NCBI GenBank assembly: GCA_900552935.1
Contig: USBN01000008.1
Span: forward strand, 1 to 42,785
Direction: 5' to 3'
DNA: 42,785 nucleotides
Source of the DNA: an uncultured Coriobacteriaceae bacterium
Lineage (GTDB): Bacteria; Actinomycetota; Coriobacteriia; Coriobacteriales; Atopobiaceae
A program made the translations under genes and the position numbers. Below are positions 22,996-32,900 of this stretch, in pieces. A model generated the notes under the pieces. That model ran no database searches. It saw nothing but the letters and a program-made list of their open reading frames with translations, and was not told the DNA's origin. How positions within the stretch are numbered: position 1 is the stretch's first letter; every line of letters begins with the position of its first letter.

Positions 22996-25900
22996 CTAAT
23001 TGCCCTCAGAGCTCTTGAGCTTAATGTCCTTGGCCAACTCGCCAATCGATTCGCCCTGTCCAAGCATGTAACACTTCCAATTGATTCCTTGGGCCTTTGC
23101 GTATTCATCTGCGTTGCTCGAGGAAAACAGGAGAATCTGCTTTTCCTTCCAGGCGAGCAGGGGATGGAGCTCAAGTCCGGTGCTCTCGACTTTGAGAACG
23201 GGATGCTTGAAGGGTGTCTCGAAACATGCGCCACGCGTCAAACTCTTGAGCCTCTCGGCGTCATGGAGTTCGTCGCTCGTCTGGCACACGTTGATGATTT
23301 CTTTCCACACGCGGAAGAGAGGGGCACCCTCCGTAGGCACGCCCTCATCAACGAAAGAGGTGGCGAGGCCGTAACGACCTGATGTCGATTCCCTATGCCT
23401 AACTTTGGGCTTTGCTTCTCCGCCCTCGGTCTCGTTTTCGATTCCAAGAACCTCCGCCACATAGTCGTCGTTGCCCAGGAAGTACTCCTCGATGAGGTCC
23501 CATCGGGCGGTGTCGTCCATTTGCGTGCGGAAGAATCCCTTGATGACCTTCGACGAGTAGGCGTGCTTGTCGTTGAGCTCTCGCAGCACTTTGTTGCTAT
23601 AGCTCTTGTCCGCTGCGAGTCCATGAATCTTGACGGGATCGTTCAAACGAATAAATATCTCGGGATTATCGCCGCCCTTTACGGTATAGGTCGCGAACTG
23701 AAGAATCTCAAGAAGCTCCGCCAGGGCGTAGCGGGCACCAAGAGACTCACAGTCCAGGTAGCGTCTGCATAGGCTGTCACCTTCGGGAGGACGCAGCTTG
23801 GAAAGAGCCTGATTAATCTTGCTGGCAACCGCCGCAACTTCACGGCCGATTACGTTGTAGGTTGGCTCGGAAGGTCGGATGGTCTTTTCCTGGGAGCGGT
23901 TCATGCTCTTTACGCACTTAAAAACCAGCGTCGACTCGGGGCGCTTGCGGGTATCCACGGGTCGAACGAGGGCATTGAGCAGCGCCCTATATTTCCCAAC
24001 CTCGACCGATGTCCCCTTCAACCTCTCAGAAAGCTCCGCCTCAAAATCCTTGGCCCTGAAGTCACCCTTATGCAGGAGCGCGGTAAGGGTCGACTTTAGA
24101 GCTTCGCAGAACGTCGCCATGTCCTGAACTACATCCTCATATGGCTTTGTATATGAGATGTCGAGCGCCATGCGGTTGGAGACCACCGGAGCCCCCTTGG
24201 AGTCGCCGCAGATTTCTCCCGAGAACAGCATGCGCTTGAAGTTTGCAAAGGTCAGGTCCGCAAACTTTTCCGACCACATGTCGCCCGTATTCAGCTCGTA
24301 AATCGATCCAGAGTCCGAGATGGTTACTCTGTTCTGGCCCTGTCGCTCCTCCGTCCTCTTGTGACCATTAGAGACTTTGTTGAGGTACTTGCCATATTTC
24401 TCGATAAAGCCCTGACCTGTGGTTTCATCGATGCATACGAACTGCTTGGTGTAGTTCATCTTTGGGCGCACGACTATCACGGGGAAGTTGAAGCGGTCCT
24501 CAAGATCTCGGGCGATCATCATTAGGCCAGACTTAACCTTGTTGACCTGACGATCCTCGCTCTTCTCGTTAGCAAAGAGATACGAGAACGAATTGGGTGA
24601 GACGAGGAAGTTCTGCGATCTGATTTCTTTGGGACGAGAGGCATACACCTCGTAGAGCTTGTTCATCATCTCCCGAAGCTGCCACTGCGAGAACCTCGAA
24701 AGCGCATAAAGCTGCTCGGCGTAGCGCGTATCCTGCGTGAAGAAGTCAATTGTCGCCGTCGCCGTTAGCCCGCTCTTTCGTCCGCCACGGCCTATCTCCT
24801 GGATATAGTCAGACAGGTTTCCCGTGGGCGCGTAATGATAAACGGACTCGATGTCATCGATGTCGACGCCCATGCCAAAGGCCTTCGTGCTCACGAGGAC
24901 GCGGCAGGAGCCACCTTTGAAGGATTTTTCGACGATCTTCTTGTATTCCTTGTCCATTCCACCGTGATAGAAAAGAACCTTCGATCCGTCACTGTTCCTA
25001 GCCTGGGAGACTGCGTCGACCTGGCTGCGATAGGGGCAATAGACGATGGCGTGCTTGTTGGACGCTACCGTTTGGTCGATCCAGGAATTGGTGAGCTCCA
25101 TCTTGACGCTCTCGATGGGTCCCGGAAACTCGGACTTGCTACGCCACTGAATGTCAAACCTAATGTTATTCCTGCGAGGGTTGCCCAGGAAGAGCTTGCA
25201 GTCACCAAGTTCGAGGTCACTGATTGTCTGATTCACTACGTCATCCCGGCCTCCATAGACCGCCGTTGCCGTTAGACAGAAGATCGGGAACTGATAGGTG
25301 CCGGTTTTTCTGAGCTTGGAGAGGTACGGGCCGAGATACCAGTAGTCCGGCCGGAAGTCCTTGCCCCAAGACGTGACTGTGTGAACCTCGTCCACTACGA
25401 CGAGGCCAAGGTCGCGCCCATTGAGAATCGAGTCCAGCGAGGACTCGAGCAACAGCTCGGGCGACAGATAGATTATTGAGGCGTGGCCGTCTCTGATGCG
25501 CTCATAAGCATCCAGACGCTTTTCGTAGGAAATGTCGGAGTTGATGGCAACCACATCTTCGACGCCACGATTCTTAAGATTGACCACCTGGTCGTTCATC
25601 AGCGCTTTGAGGGGCTCGATGACGAGCGTTACGGTCTTTAGCTTCTGCGCAAGATAGAGTGCGGGAATCTGGAACAGGATTGACTTGCCCGCTCCTGTCG
25701 GGGCGGTGAGCAGGACGTTCTTATAGTCTCCGGCGCCGTCGTGCGCGGCCATTGCCTGTTGGAGCACGAATTCGCAAACGGCACCCTGAGATATGCGTTC
25801 CATCTCGTTCGTGAAGTCGGGGTTGCTGTAGAAGCTAAGGAGCCGAAACTCCGCCTTCTCTCCCCAGTACTGTCTGAGCAGGGGAAGTAGGGCTCCGGTG

Positions 25901-26703
25901 TCTCCAACCTTCTCCTCGTCTTCGGAAGTAAGCTGGAATGAGACGGGCAGATTGGCCTCGCTGGCAACGGCGGCAAGGGCCGCTGCGCAGGTAGATCCGG
26001 ATGAGGTCTTGCCACCCTTTTTCGTCAGTAATTTGATGGAGGCGGCGGCGATGTAGCCGCATGAGAGGGTAAGTCGATATTCCAAGAACAGTGGTCCGTC
26101 GGAAGCCATCGGCTCCGCGCTGGATGCTATGGGCTGGGATGGGTAATCGCTCGTTTCTTCATAGAGGTCGAGGGTTTCCCAGTCCTCGTCCGCGCCCATC
26201 CAGATGGGAGTGATTAGGTAGCTGCTTCCGCATGGCTGCGCATCGACGTAGTACTTGGAGAGAGGAGACGGCGATGCGTTCGTATTGTCAATTGCGTCTA
26301 CAAACGCAGCGAGGTCTTCCTCTGACGCCGGAGAAGGATAGCCCTCTGAGGGCAGGAACAGGTTGTTGCGCACGATGACGACTCGTCCAGAGAACATCTC
26401 TGAAATCGTGCCCCTGAGCTCGAGAAGTTGCTCGTAGAGCATGATGATGGGCGTGCTTGCCGTAAGGCATGTTGCAAGAATCGCGCGCTTCTGCTCTTGA
26501 AATGCGGCGGGGCTATAGTGTGATCCCTCGGCGTCCGAGGTCACGATTCCAGGAACGGCGCCCTCGACTGTAGACAGCAGATTTGCCTGATACGGGCTCA
26601 TTCCCATGAACGCGAGAATGGTAGGGCTGTCCGAGTCTGACGCAACGAGGTCGTTGACTCGAGACGTGAACCAGTCTGCGTATTGCTTTGAGTTGGTGTT
26701 CAT
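22996..26703 (-). CDS. RecQ-like DEVH-box helicase with long N- and C-terminal extensions
   Basis: 1235 residues. The helicase core begins near residue 325: Walker A TAPTGAGKS (333-341), VVVDEVHTVTSWGKDFRPDYWYLG (DEVH 438-441 with the tryptophan-rich RecQ-like motif), LTATA (motif III, 477), AIVYCPYRSQ (motif IV), STKAFGMGVD (motif V) and QEIGRGGR (634-641, motif VI). An ATP-dependent 3'-5' DNA helicase is expected. The first 320 residues and the last 550 match nothing I know; the C-terminal extension likely provides specificity or a partner surface. It is not one of the known BREX helicases (BrxHI/BrxHII) by appearance. The HEPN-like gene ends 5 bp upstream of its ATG, so the two are a pair. 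Base composition is lower in GC than brxC or pglZ, indicating separate acquisition. Confidence 0.88.
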   Translation of the reverse strand: MNTNSKQYADWFTSRVNDLVASDSDSPTILAFMGMSPYQANLLSTVEGAVPGIVTSDAEGSHYSPAAFQEQKRAILATCLTASTPIIMLYEQLLELRGTISEMFSGRVVIVRNNLFLPSEGYPSPASEEDLAAFVDAIDNTNASPSPLSKYYVDAQPCGSSYLITPIWMGADEDWETLDLYEETSDYPSQPIASSAEPMASDGPLFLEYRLTLSCGYIAAASIKLLTKKGGKTSSGSTCAAALAAVASEANLPVSFQLTSEDEEKVGDTGALLPLLRQYWGEKAEFRLLSFYSNPDFTNEMERISQGAVCEFVLQQAMAAHDGAGDYKNVLLTAPTGAGKSILFQIPALYLAQKLKTVTLVIEPLKALMNDQVVNLKNRGVEDVVAINSDISYEKRLDAYERIRDGHASIIYLSPELLLESSLDSILNGRDLGLVVVDEVHTVTSWGKDFRPDYWYLGPYLSKLRKTGTYQFPIFCLTATAVYGGRDDVVNQTISDLELGDCKLFLGNPRRNNIRFDIQWRSKSEFPGPIESVKMELTNSWIDQTVASNKHAIVYCPYRSQVDAVSQARNSDGSKVLFYHGGMDKEYKKIVEKSFKGGSCRVLVSTKAFGMGVDIDDIESVYHYAPTGNLSDYIQEIGRGGRKSGLTATATIDFFTQDTRYAEQLYALSRFSQWQLREMMNKLYEVYASRPKEIRSQNFLVSPNSFSYLFANEKSEDRQVNKVKSGLMMIARDLEDRFNFPVIVVRPKMNYTKQFVCIDETTGQGFIEKYGKYLNKVSNGHKRTEERQGQNRVTISDSGSIYELNTGDMWSEKFADLTFANFKRMLFSGEICGDSKGAPVVSNRMALDISYTKPYEDVVQDMATFCEALKSTLTALLHKGDFRAKDFEAELSERLKGTSVEVGKYRALLNALVRPVDTRKRPESTLVFKCVKSMNRSQEKTIRPSEPTYNVIGREVAAVASKINQALSKLRPPEGDSLCRRYLDCESLGARYALAELLEILQFATYTVKGGDNPEIFIRLNDPVKIHGLAADKSYSNKVLRELNDKHAYSSKVIKGFFRTQMDDTARWDLIEEYFLGNDDYVAEVLGIENETEGGEAKPKVRHRESTSGRYGLATSFVDEGVPTEGAPLFRVWKEIINVCQTSDELHDAERLKSLTRGACFETPFKHPVLKVESTGLELHPLLAWKEKQILLFSSSNADEYAKAQGINWKCYMLGQGESIGELAKDIKLKSSEGN

Positions 26704-26708
26704 ATCGG

Positions 26709-27320
26709 TTAACTTTCCACCTCCTCAGTTTTGCCAAGAAGCTTGTGATTGATTCGGTAGCCAGGCGTATCGGATATGGTTTCCGCGCTAATTCCTATTG
26801 GTCCTCCCTTAATCACGTTCTCGAGCTCCTCTAATAGGGTCAGCGTAGTTAGAAAACAAGCTGTTGGTCTCGGGTTGGACGTTCCTATGGAGCTGGCTTG
26901 ATCTTTGAATAAAACGGTTTCATGCTCGTCGTCCATTTCATAATTACCATGAGCAATTGAGTTTCTTATGTGCCGGAATAGACAGGTGGCATAGGTCTCT
27001 TTGAGCCTGCATTTGATTGAGTTATCTTCCGTTGCTGTAATGCTGTTTTGTATGCAGAATGCGCCCCCAAGAACATGCGGATTGGCGAGGCTTAGCGAAA
27101 GTCCGTCCACTGTTTCTTGAACATCTTTTGAGATGGAAAAACGAATGTTTGACGTTGACGCTGGGGAATGTGTCTTAACAACCCATTTCATCAATTTGTC
27201 TAGCTCGCGTTTTTCCCATCCGAGCTCGCCCAGGTCAATAGACCGGGCTGAGCTGCCTTTATCTGAATGTGCGTACGGAGAATTCGTAAGGTAGAAATCA
27301 ATAATTGGCAAAGGGAGCAT
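26709..27320 (-). CDS. HEPN-like small protein upstream of the helicase
   Basis: 203 residues, start ATG 27320 with AAAGGAGAG upstream. The segment CLFRHIRNSIAHGNYE contains R119-x4-H124, the RxxxxH motif typical of HEPN ribonucleases and toxins; the surrounding residues resemble the pEK499-p136/MAE-type HEPN proteins. The rest has a short hydrophobic start and mixed helices; no membrane segment is clear. HEPN proteins often act as RNases or NTase-controlled toxins in defence. Paired with the helicase (5-bp gap), a two-gene defence unit is likely, but this is inference. It is one of the most AT-rich genes in the window, like the adjacent end of pglX. Confidence 0.65.
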   Translation of the reverse strand: MLPLPIIDFYLTNSPYAHSDKGSSARSIDLGELGWEKRELDKLMKWVVKTHSPASTSNIRFSISKDVQETVDGLSLSLANPHVLGGAFCIQNSITATEDNSIKCRLKETYATCLFRHIRNSIAHGNYEMDDEHETVLFKDQASSIGTSNPRPTACFLTTLTLLEELENVIKGGPIGISAETISDTPGYRINHKLLGKTEEVES

Positions 27321-27406
27321 GGCAATTCTCTCCTTTAAAAGATGGGCACATCAGCTCGTCGGTTGCTGTGGTTCGGGCTGGTTATATTGCCTTTCGTTTT
27401 GGATTT

Positions 27407-29926
27407 CTATAGAAGCGGGCTGCGCTTGAAATCCCAGGAGGTTTCAAGCGAGTCCCAGTCATCTTCTGATATGGCGATTGTGGCCTTGGCAAGCTCTTGC
27501 ACTTCGTGAAGACTTGCATCTTCTGCTCGAATTAGGGGCGTCCTTTCAAGCTCTCCGATATTAAGGTGAAGAGTTGGGCTCAAAAAGGAGAACAGCTGAC
27601 GAGCGACTGAAGAATTTAAGAAGCCAAGACAGTATAGAATCGGAGCTTTCTCTGGATAGAAAGGCATTCCACAGTGCTCCGATAACTCGTTATTCCTATA
27701 GCGGAAAGCCGGAGCCCCGCTGCTGATATCTGACCAAGAGATATTTGGCTTAAATTTAAGTGCGGAATCATAGTCCTGAAAATGATGGCCAGTTTCTGCT
27801 GCGTGCGCGGAAACATTTCTACCGTTTTTTACCCAATGGATAACGTAGTCGTGGTTGCCTCCCCATTTGCGGAAAATCCCTCCTTTGTTACACGGATACC
27901 AGTTCCCCGTTCTCTCGGAAGCCTCTTCGCAGGAAGAGATTGAGTTCTGAAAGCCCGTGAGGCCGCATTCCCACCAGAGGCGAAGGCAGTAGCTGTTGTC
28001 ACCGGTGATTAATCCTTTTGAGGTGCGGCCTATTTCGCCAAGGCTGGTTCCAGTATTGAATGAGGTCAGAAGGCTGTCGCTGGCCCAGTAGGCGATGGGG
28101 AAGCCGGGGATCTGGTGGAAGGTGGAGGCGTCGCGGCGGTAGAACCAGCCGCAGGTGGGATTCTTGATGGCCTCCAGCAGGGCCTGGCGCTTGGGCTCGC
28201 TACCGTTGAGGTCAACGAGGCGGAAGTAAGCGCCGGGCGCCTCGCACCTGCCGTTGTAGAGGACGTCGGCGGCAACGGAGACCACTTCGCCGCCGATGGC
28301 GTCGAAGGCGCGCGTGCCTAGGTGCGCCATGGTGACGATGCCCTTCTCGGCGATGAGCTTGTTGCGCATCTTCTCGAAGCTGCCGAGGAACATCCAGGAC
28401 TGCATGGTGACCATGGCGGCGTAGCCGCGATCGGCAGTGAGGCTGTGGCCGCGCTCGATGAAGCACGTGCAGAGGTCGCTCTTCACGTCGGGGTAGTTCT
28501 TCTTCACCCATCCGCTCATGAAGGGGTTGAAGCTGCTGCTTCCCATGTAGGGCGGGTTGGTCACGACGACGTCGAAGCGTCGGCGCAGGGCCTCGCAGGC
28601 CTCGAGGGCGCGCTCGAGGCCGTCCTTGGTTGCCGCGGCGAACAGGTCGCCGGCGCGGGAGGCGAGTTCGGCGCGGATGGCTTCCATGTCCTTGTCCGTC
28701 GGTACCAGCAGCGAGCCGATCTCGCCCAGGTGGGAGAGCTCCTCGGCAAGCTTCTTCGGCAGGCCCGTCTCGCCCTCCTCGAGGGACACGGATTCGAGCA
28801 CACGTACGTCTGCCCGGACGTCGTGCCTGAAGAAGCGGCGGTCGTGTTCGCGGGCGCGCAGGGCCAGCACTAGGCTCGCGATTTGGGCTGCACGCGGGTC
28901 GACCTCGTAGCCGGAGAGGTTCTTGGTGAGGATGAGCTCGGGGATCTCACGCGAGATGTAGCCGCACTCCTCGTAGATGGCATACAGCAACTCGAAGGCG
29001 TAGGAGAGGATGTGGCCGCTGCCGCAAGCCGGGTCGCAGAGCGTAATGTCCTCGGGGCTCTCCACGCGGATGAAGTCCTCGTGATCGGCGTCGGCCTCTA
29101 CGTAGTACTCCATGCGCTCGCGCAGGTGGGACTCCGGGTGATTGAGCATCCAGAGGCGGCCGAGCGAGTTCTCCACCATGTAGCGCACGATCCACTCCGG
29201 CGTAAAGAGCTGCGTGGCGGGCGCGATGTCTGCCGCCGCGGCCTTGCGCTTTGACTTGAAGAAATCATTCTTGAGCTCGGCGTTGTAGAACTGGTACATC
29301 CAGCCAAGGACCTCGACGTCGTCCCAGACCTCCTCGGGGATGTCCTCCACCATGTGGTAGAGGACGCTGTGCTCGCTCGAGTTCAGCAGGCCGTCCGGCA
29401 GGGTGAGGGCGTCCGCGTCATCCACCTGGCCGAAGACCTCGGGCAGGCACTCGGCGAGCTCGTTGCGCTGGGCGACGATCATACGGCGGAAGACCCCCTC
29501 GTCATCGCCCTTGACCATGAGGTTGAGGATCTCTGTCTTGTCGGGGCCGGGCAGGTCGAGGTCTGCCGCGCAGGAGATGCTGTCCGGGCGGAAGCTGCCG
29601 TCCTCGGAGTTGGAGAACATGCGCACGTAGCTGGGGAGATAGCCGTGGATCTCCATGAAGCGGATAGCCGCGAAGCGGTTGAACCAGGTGTAGGCCATCT
29701 CCTGGCAGAAGGCGTCGTAGCCGCGCGTGCCGATGCGCTCCGCGAGCTTGGCGCGCTTGGCCTTCTCCTGGGGCGAGAGCACGCGGCCGGCCACCACGTC
29801 TGAGTCCGCGGGGTTGGCGGTGAGGCCGTCCGGGTCGAGCGCGAAGCGGCGGCACCGCAGGTCGACGGCGTCGATGAGCTCCCTGCGGGCCCAGGGGCAG
29901 AACTTCTCGAGTTCCTTCGTGTCCAT
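27407..29926 (-). CDS. pglX: BREX-1 adenine methyltransferase PglX, N-terminal and recognition part
   Basis: 839 residues from ATG 29926 (AGGAG 7 nt upstream), beginning MDTKELEKFCPWARRELI as type 1 PglX does. Domains: N-terminal helical (1-230), the methyltransferase core with motif I CDPACGSGHIL (about 297-307) and the N6-adenine motif NPPY (about 457-460), then the target-recognition region. It ends at ETSWDFKRSPLL with a stop, where intact PglX of about 1200 residues would continue; the missing end is at 17459-18433. Host DNA methylation at a non-palindromic site is the known role of PglX, protecting self DNA in BREX. From about 28060 to the end the DNA is distinctly more AT-rich, suggesting replacement of the recognition domain. 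Confidence 0.95.
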   Translation of the reverse strand: MDTKELEKFCPWARRELIDAVDLRCRRFALDPDGLTANPADSDVVAGRVLSPQEKAKRAKLAERIGTRGYDAFCQEMAYTWFNRFAAIRFMEIHGYLPSYVRMFSNSEDGSFRPDSISCAADLDLPGPDKTEILNLMVKGDDEGVFRRMIVAQRNELAECLPEVFGQVDDADALTLPDGLLNSSEHSVLYHMVEDIPEEVWDDVEVLGWMYQFYNAELKNDFFKSKRKAAAADIAPATQLFTPEWIVRYMVENSLGRLWMLNHPESHLRERMEYYVEADADHEDFIRVESPEDITLCDPACGSGHILSYAFELLYAIYEECGYISREIPELILTKNLSGYEVDPRAAQIASLVLALRAREHDRRFFRHDVRADVRVLESVSLEEGETGLPKKLAEELSHLGEIGSLLVPTDKDMEAIRAELASRAGDLFAAATKDGLERALEACEALRRRFDVVVTNPPYMGSSSFNPFMSGWVKKNYPDVKSDLCTCFIERGHSLTADRGYAAMVTMQSWMFLGSFEKMRNKLIAEKGIVTMAHLGTRAFDAIGGEVVSVAADVLYNGRCEAPGAYFRLVDLNGSEPKRQALLEAIKNPTCGWFYRRDASTFHQIPGFPIAYWASDSLLTSFNTGTSLGEIGRTSKGLITGDNSYCLRLWWECGLTGFQNSISSCEEASERTGNWYPCNKGGIFRKWGGNHDYVIHWVKNGRNVSAHAAETGHHFQDYDSALKFKPNISWSDISSGAPAFRYRNNELSEHCGMPFYPEKAPILYCLGFLNSSVARQLFSFLSPTLHLNIGELERTPLIRAEDASLHEVQELAKATIAISEDDWDSLETSWDFKRSPLL

Positions 29927-29968
29927 GGCTATCTCCTGTCGCGGCGTGACGCCGCTCATGCGTGGCTG

Positions 29969-32900
29969 CTAGTTGATCTGGACGGCGTCCGCGCCCTCGA
30001 GGGCATCGAGGAGGTGCTGCCTGAGGTTGGCGCAGTAGGCGTCGATCTCCTCCGCGGACCTAAGCTGTTTGGGCGGGCAAACCTTGTAGCGCGGGAGCGT
30101 CTTCACGCGCGGCTTGACGGGTGCGGCGTCCTGCGGCTGGGCGGGCTTGGTGGGCGCAGGCGTCATCGTGCTCGGCTTGTCCTTGCGCGCTGCCTGTCGC
30201 TTGCGGTCTGCCGCCTTGTCGATCTGGCTGTAGAAGTAGACCTGGTCGTTCTCGAGCTGCGTGCGCAAGGCGTCGAGGCTGCTGAGAGACTCGGACTTGT
30301 GCACGGCGCTTTGGCGCTCGAGCTTGCGCGTCGCGGCCTCGGAGGGGTTAGCGACCTCCATCTCGCGCGCGTAGTCCTCGATGTTGCCGTAGTAGTCATT
30401 GACGGCGTCGAGCAGGTCGTTCTTCTTGGCCTTGAGCAGGTCGCTGTGGGCGGTCTCGAGGGTCTGGCAGCAGCCGCCAAGGTCCTTGATGCGCTTGTAG
30501 GGAGCGCTCATGCCCACGATCTCGCGGATCTGCCTGAGGGCGTTGGTCGCCTCCTGGTTGGCCTCGAGGTAGCCGGACTCGCCGGAGAGCCTCTTCGCCA
30601 GCCTACACGCGCGGTCGAAGAGCTCGACCTGTCCCATCCAGAACGTCTCGACCGGCTCGAGGTCTTCGGTGGCGTCGAGCAGGTCGTCATAGGCCTTCTG
30701 GATGGCGGGGAGGAGGTCCGCCGGGTCCTTACCTGCTGCGAGGAGCTCGCGGGCGAGCTTGACGGCGTGCGTCACGGTGTCGCGGCCGGGATAGGTGCCA
30801 CGGATGTAGTCCTTCTCGAGGCGAGTCTGGAGCTCGCTCGCGCGCTGCTCGAGCAGCTCCGAGGCGCGGGCGGTGAGCGCGTCCTCCGCGGTGGGTACGT
30901 CACTCTCGTTGCAGAACTTGCGCACGGCGTCGGCGGCGAGCTTGCGCACGTCCTCTGGCACGTGGGTGCGCAGCTCGATGGTGCAGGCCGCGGCGTCCTT
31001 GGGCTTGCGCAGGCAGTCCATGAGCTTGGGGCTGGCGAGCTCAAGCGTCTTGCCCGCATAGGTGGCCTTCGCACGGTTTTGCGAGAGCAGCTCGGCCATG
31101 CAGGCGGCGACGTCGATCTGGCGCCAGCCATAGGGGGCCTTCTGGAAGGCGTCCTGCACCTCAGCCATGGTGGGCTTGTGCAGCAGGCGACTCTGGCTGT
31201 CCAGGTATGTCTCGACGGCGTTCACGGCGCCGGTGTTCACGCTCATGCTCGCGTCGAGCGTGCGCGTGGCACCGTTGAGGATGGCCCTGATGTCCGCATC
31301 CGTCTGGTAGTTTTTCTCGATGAGGGCGAGCTTGGGATAGACACTCTCCACGAGGCGCGAGGCCACGTCCTCCACGATTCTCTTCGCGTTCTGGCTGGCG
31401 GCGGGGCGGATCTCCTCGCCCGCGGCGAAGAACGTGCCGCGGCGCACGGCCTCCTCGATGAGCTCCGCCGCACGCTTCTCGAGCTCGACCTTCTGCTGGT
31501 TCTTGGAGCGGATGATGTCCTGCTGGCTCTGCGGCAGGTTGGCGATGATCTGCGTCTTCGTGAACATCTCGATCTGGAGCGCCTCGCGCAGGGGGTCGTA
31601 GTAGTTGGTCTCCTCGTTGAGCACGACGATGGCCTCGGGTGTGCGCTGGGAGCGCATGATGAGCTGGGTGCGCTCGAGGTCCGCCTCGTCCGCGAGCATC
31701 GTCATGATGCGCAGCGTGAGGCCGCCGGTCTGGCCGATACGCGTCTCGTCGACCCACTTCTCGATGTCGAAGGTGTTCTCGCCCATGACGAGCTTGCCGG
31801 AGGCGAAGACCTGGTCGAAGAAGAGACTGGCGACCTTCGCCCTCACGCGGGCGGGGTCAGGGTCCTGACGGCTGATCTGGCGGGCGATGTCCTGCTCGTC
31901 ATCCGTGAGGAACTGGTAGGTGTCGCCGTTGCGGCTCACGTAGTTCTCGTGGACGAGGCGGTCGAGCGAGGCCTGGACGCTCTCGCGCAGCGCCATGCGG
32001 TCAGCGCGGACGTCGTCGGTCATGAGGGTGACGACGTTGCCCACGGTGGTCTTGAGGTCCTTGTCCCACTTGAGCAGGAGGAGGAGCTTGAGGACGTTTA
32101 CGTCCTGCGGCTCGAGGCCCTGGCCCTTCTCCGCTGCGTCCGTGGCGCGCTCGATGACGCGGCGGATGTAGCTCTCGAAGAAGGTCTGGACCGCGTCGTA
32201 GAACATCCAGAAGGGCACGAGGGCGTTCTCGTCGCGGCCCTCGACGTGCTGGGCGGTCTCTTGGAAGCCGGAGAGCATGGAGCGCTCGCCGCTGGAGAGG
32301 TGCTTGCCCGTGCTTCCGTGATTGCGGATCGCGGACATGACGCTCTGCATGAGATGGAACTGGTAACTGGCGAAGGGGAAGATCTGGACGAACTCGCCCT
32401 CGTCCGCGTAGCCGATGAGGTCTGCCGTGGACTTCTCGAAGGTGAAGAGGTTCTTGAGGACGGAGGAGGTCTCCGCGTACTGAGCGCGCAGGAGGTCTGC
32501 CGTGGGCTCGTTCTTTTCGAGGATGCGGCGTTTGATGACCTCGTCGGCGCTGGAGCTGGAGAGGGACAGGCGCGTGTTGAAGCGGCCCTGGATCTTCGAG
32601 AAGTCCTGGCCAATGACCTTCGTGACCTCGTCGATCGCCTCCTGCGACGTAACCATGACCCAGACGCGGCCCGCGCACTTGGTGCCGAGCTCCTCGACGA
32701 TGGTCTGGAGGTTGAGCATGAGGTTCGAGTCGCCGCCGATGAACTGGCCGATTTCGTCGACCATGAACAGGAGGCGGAAGTCGCCGCCACACTCCTCGGC
32801 GCGGGCGGCTGCGTAGTCGCGGATCTGGTCCGTGAGGGCCTCAATCGAGAGGTCGCCGCCGTTGGGGTCGTCCAGCCAACGCCTCGCCTCGTCCGCACTC

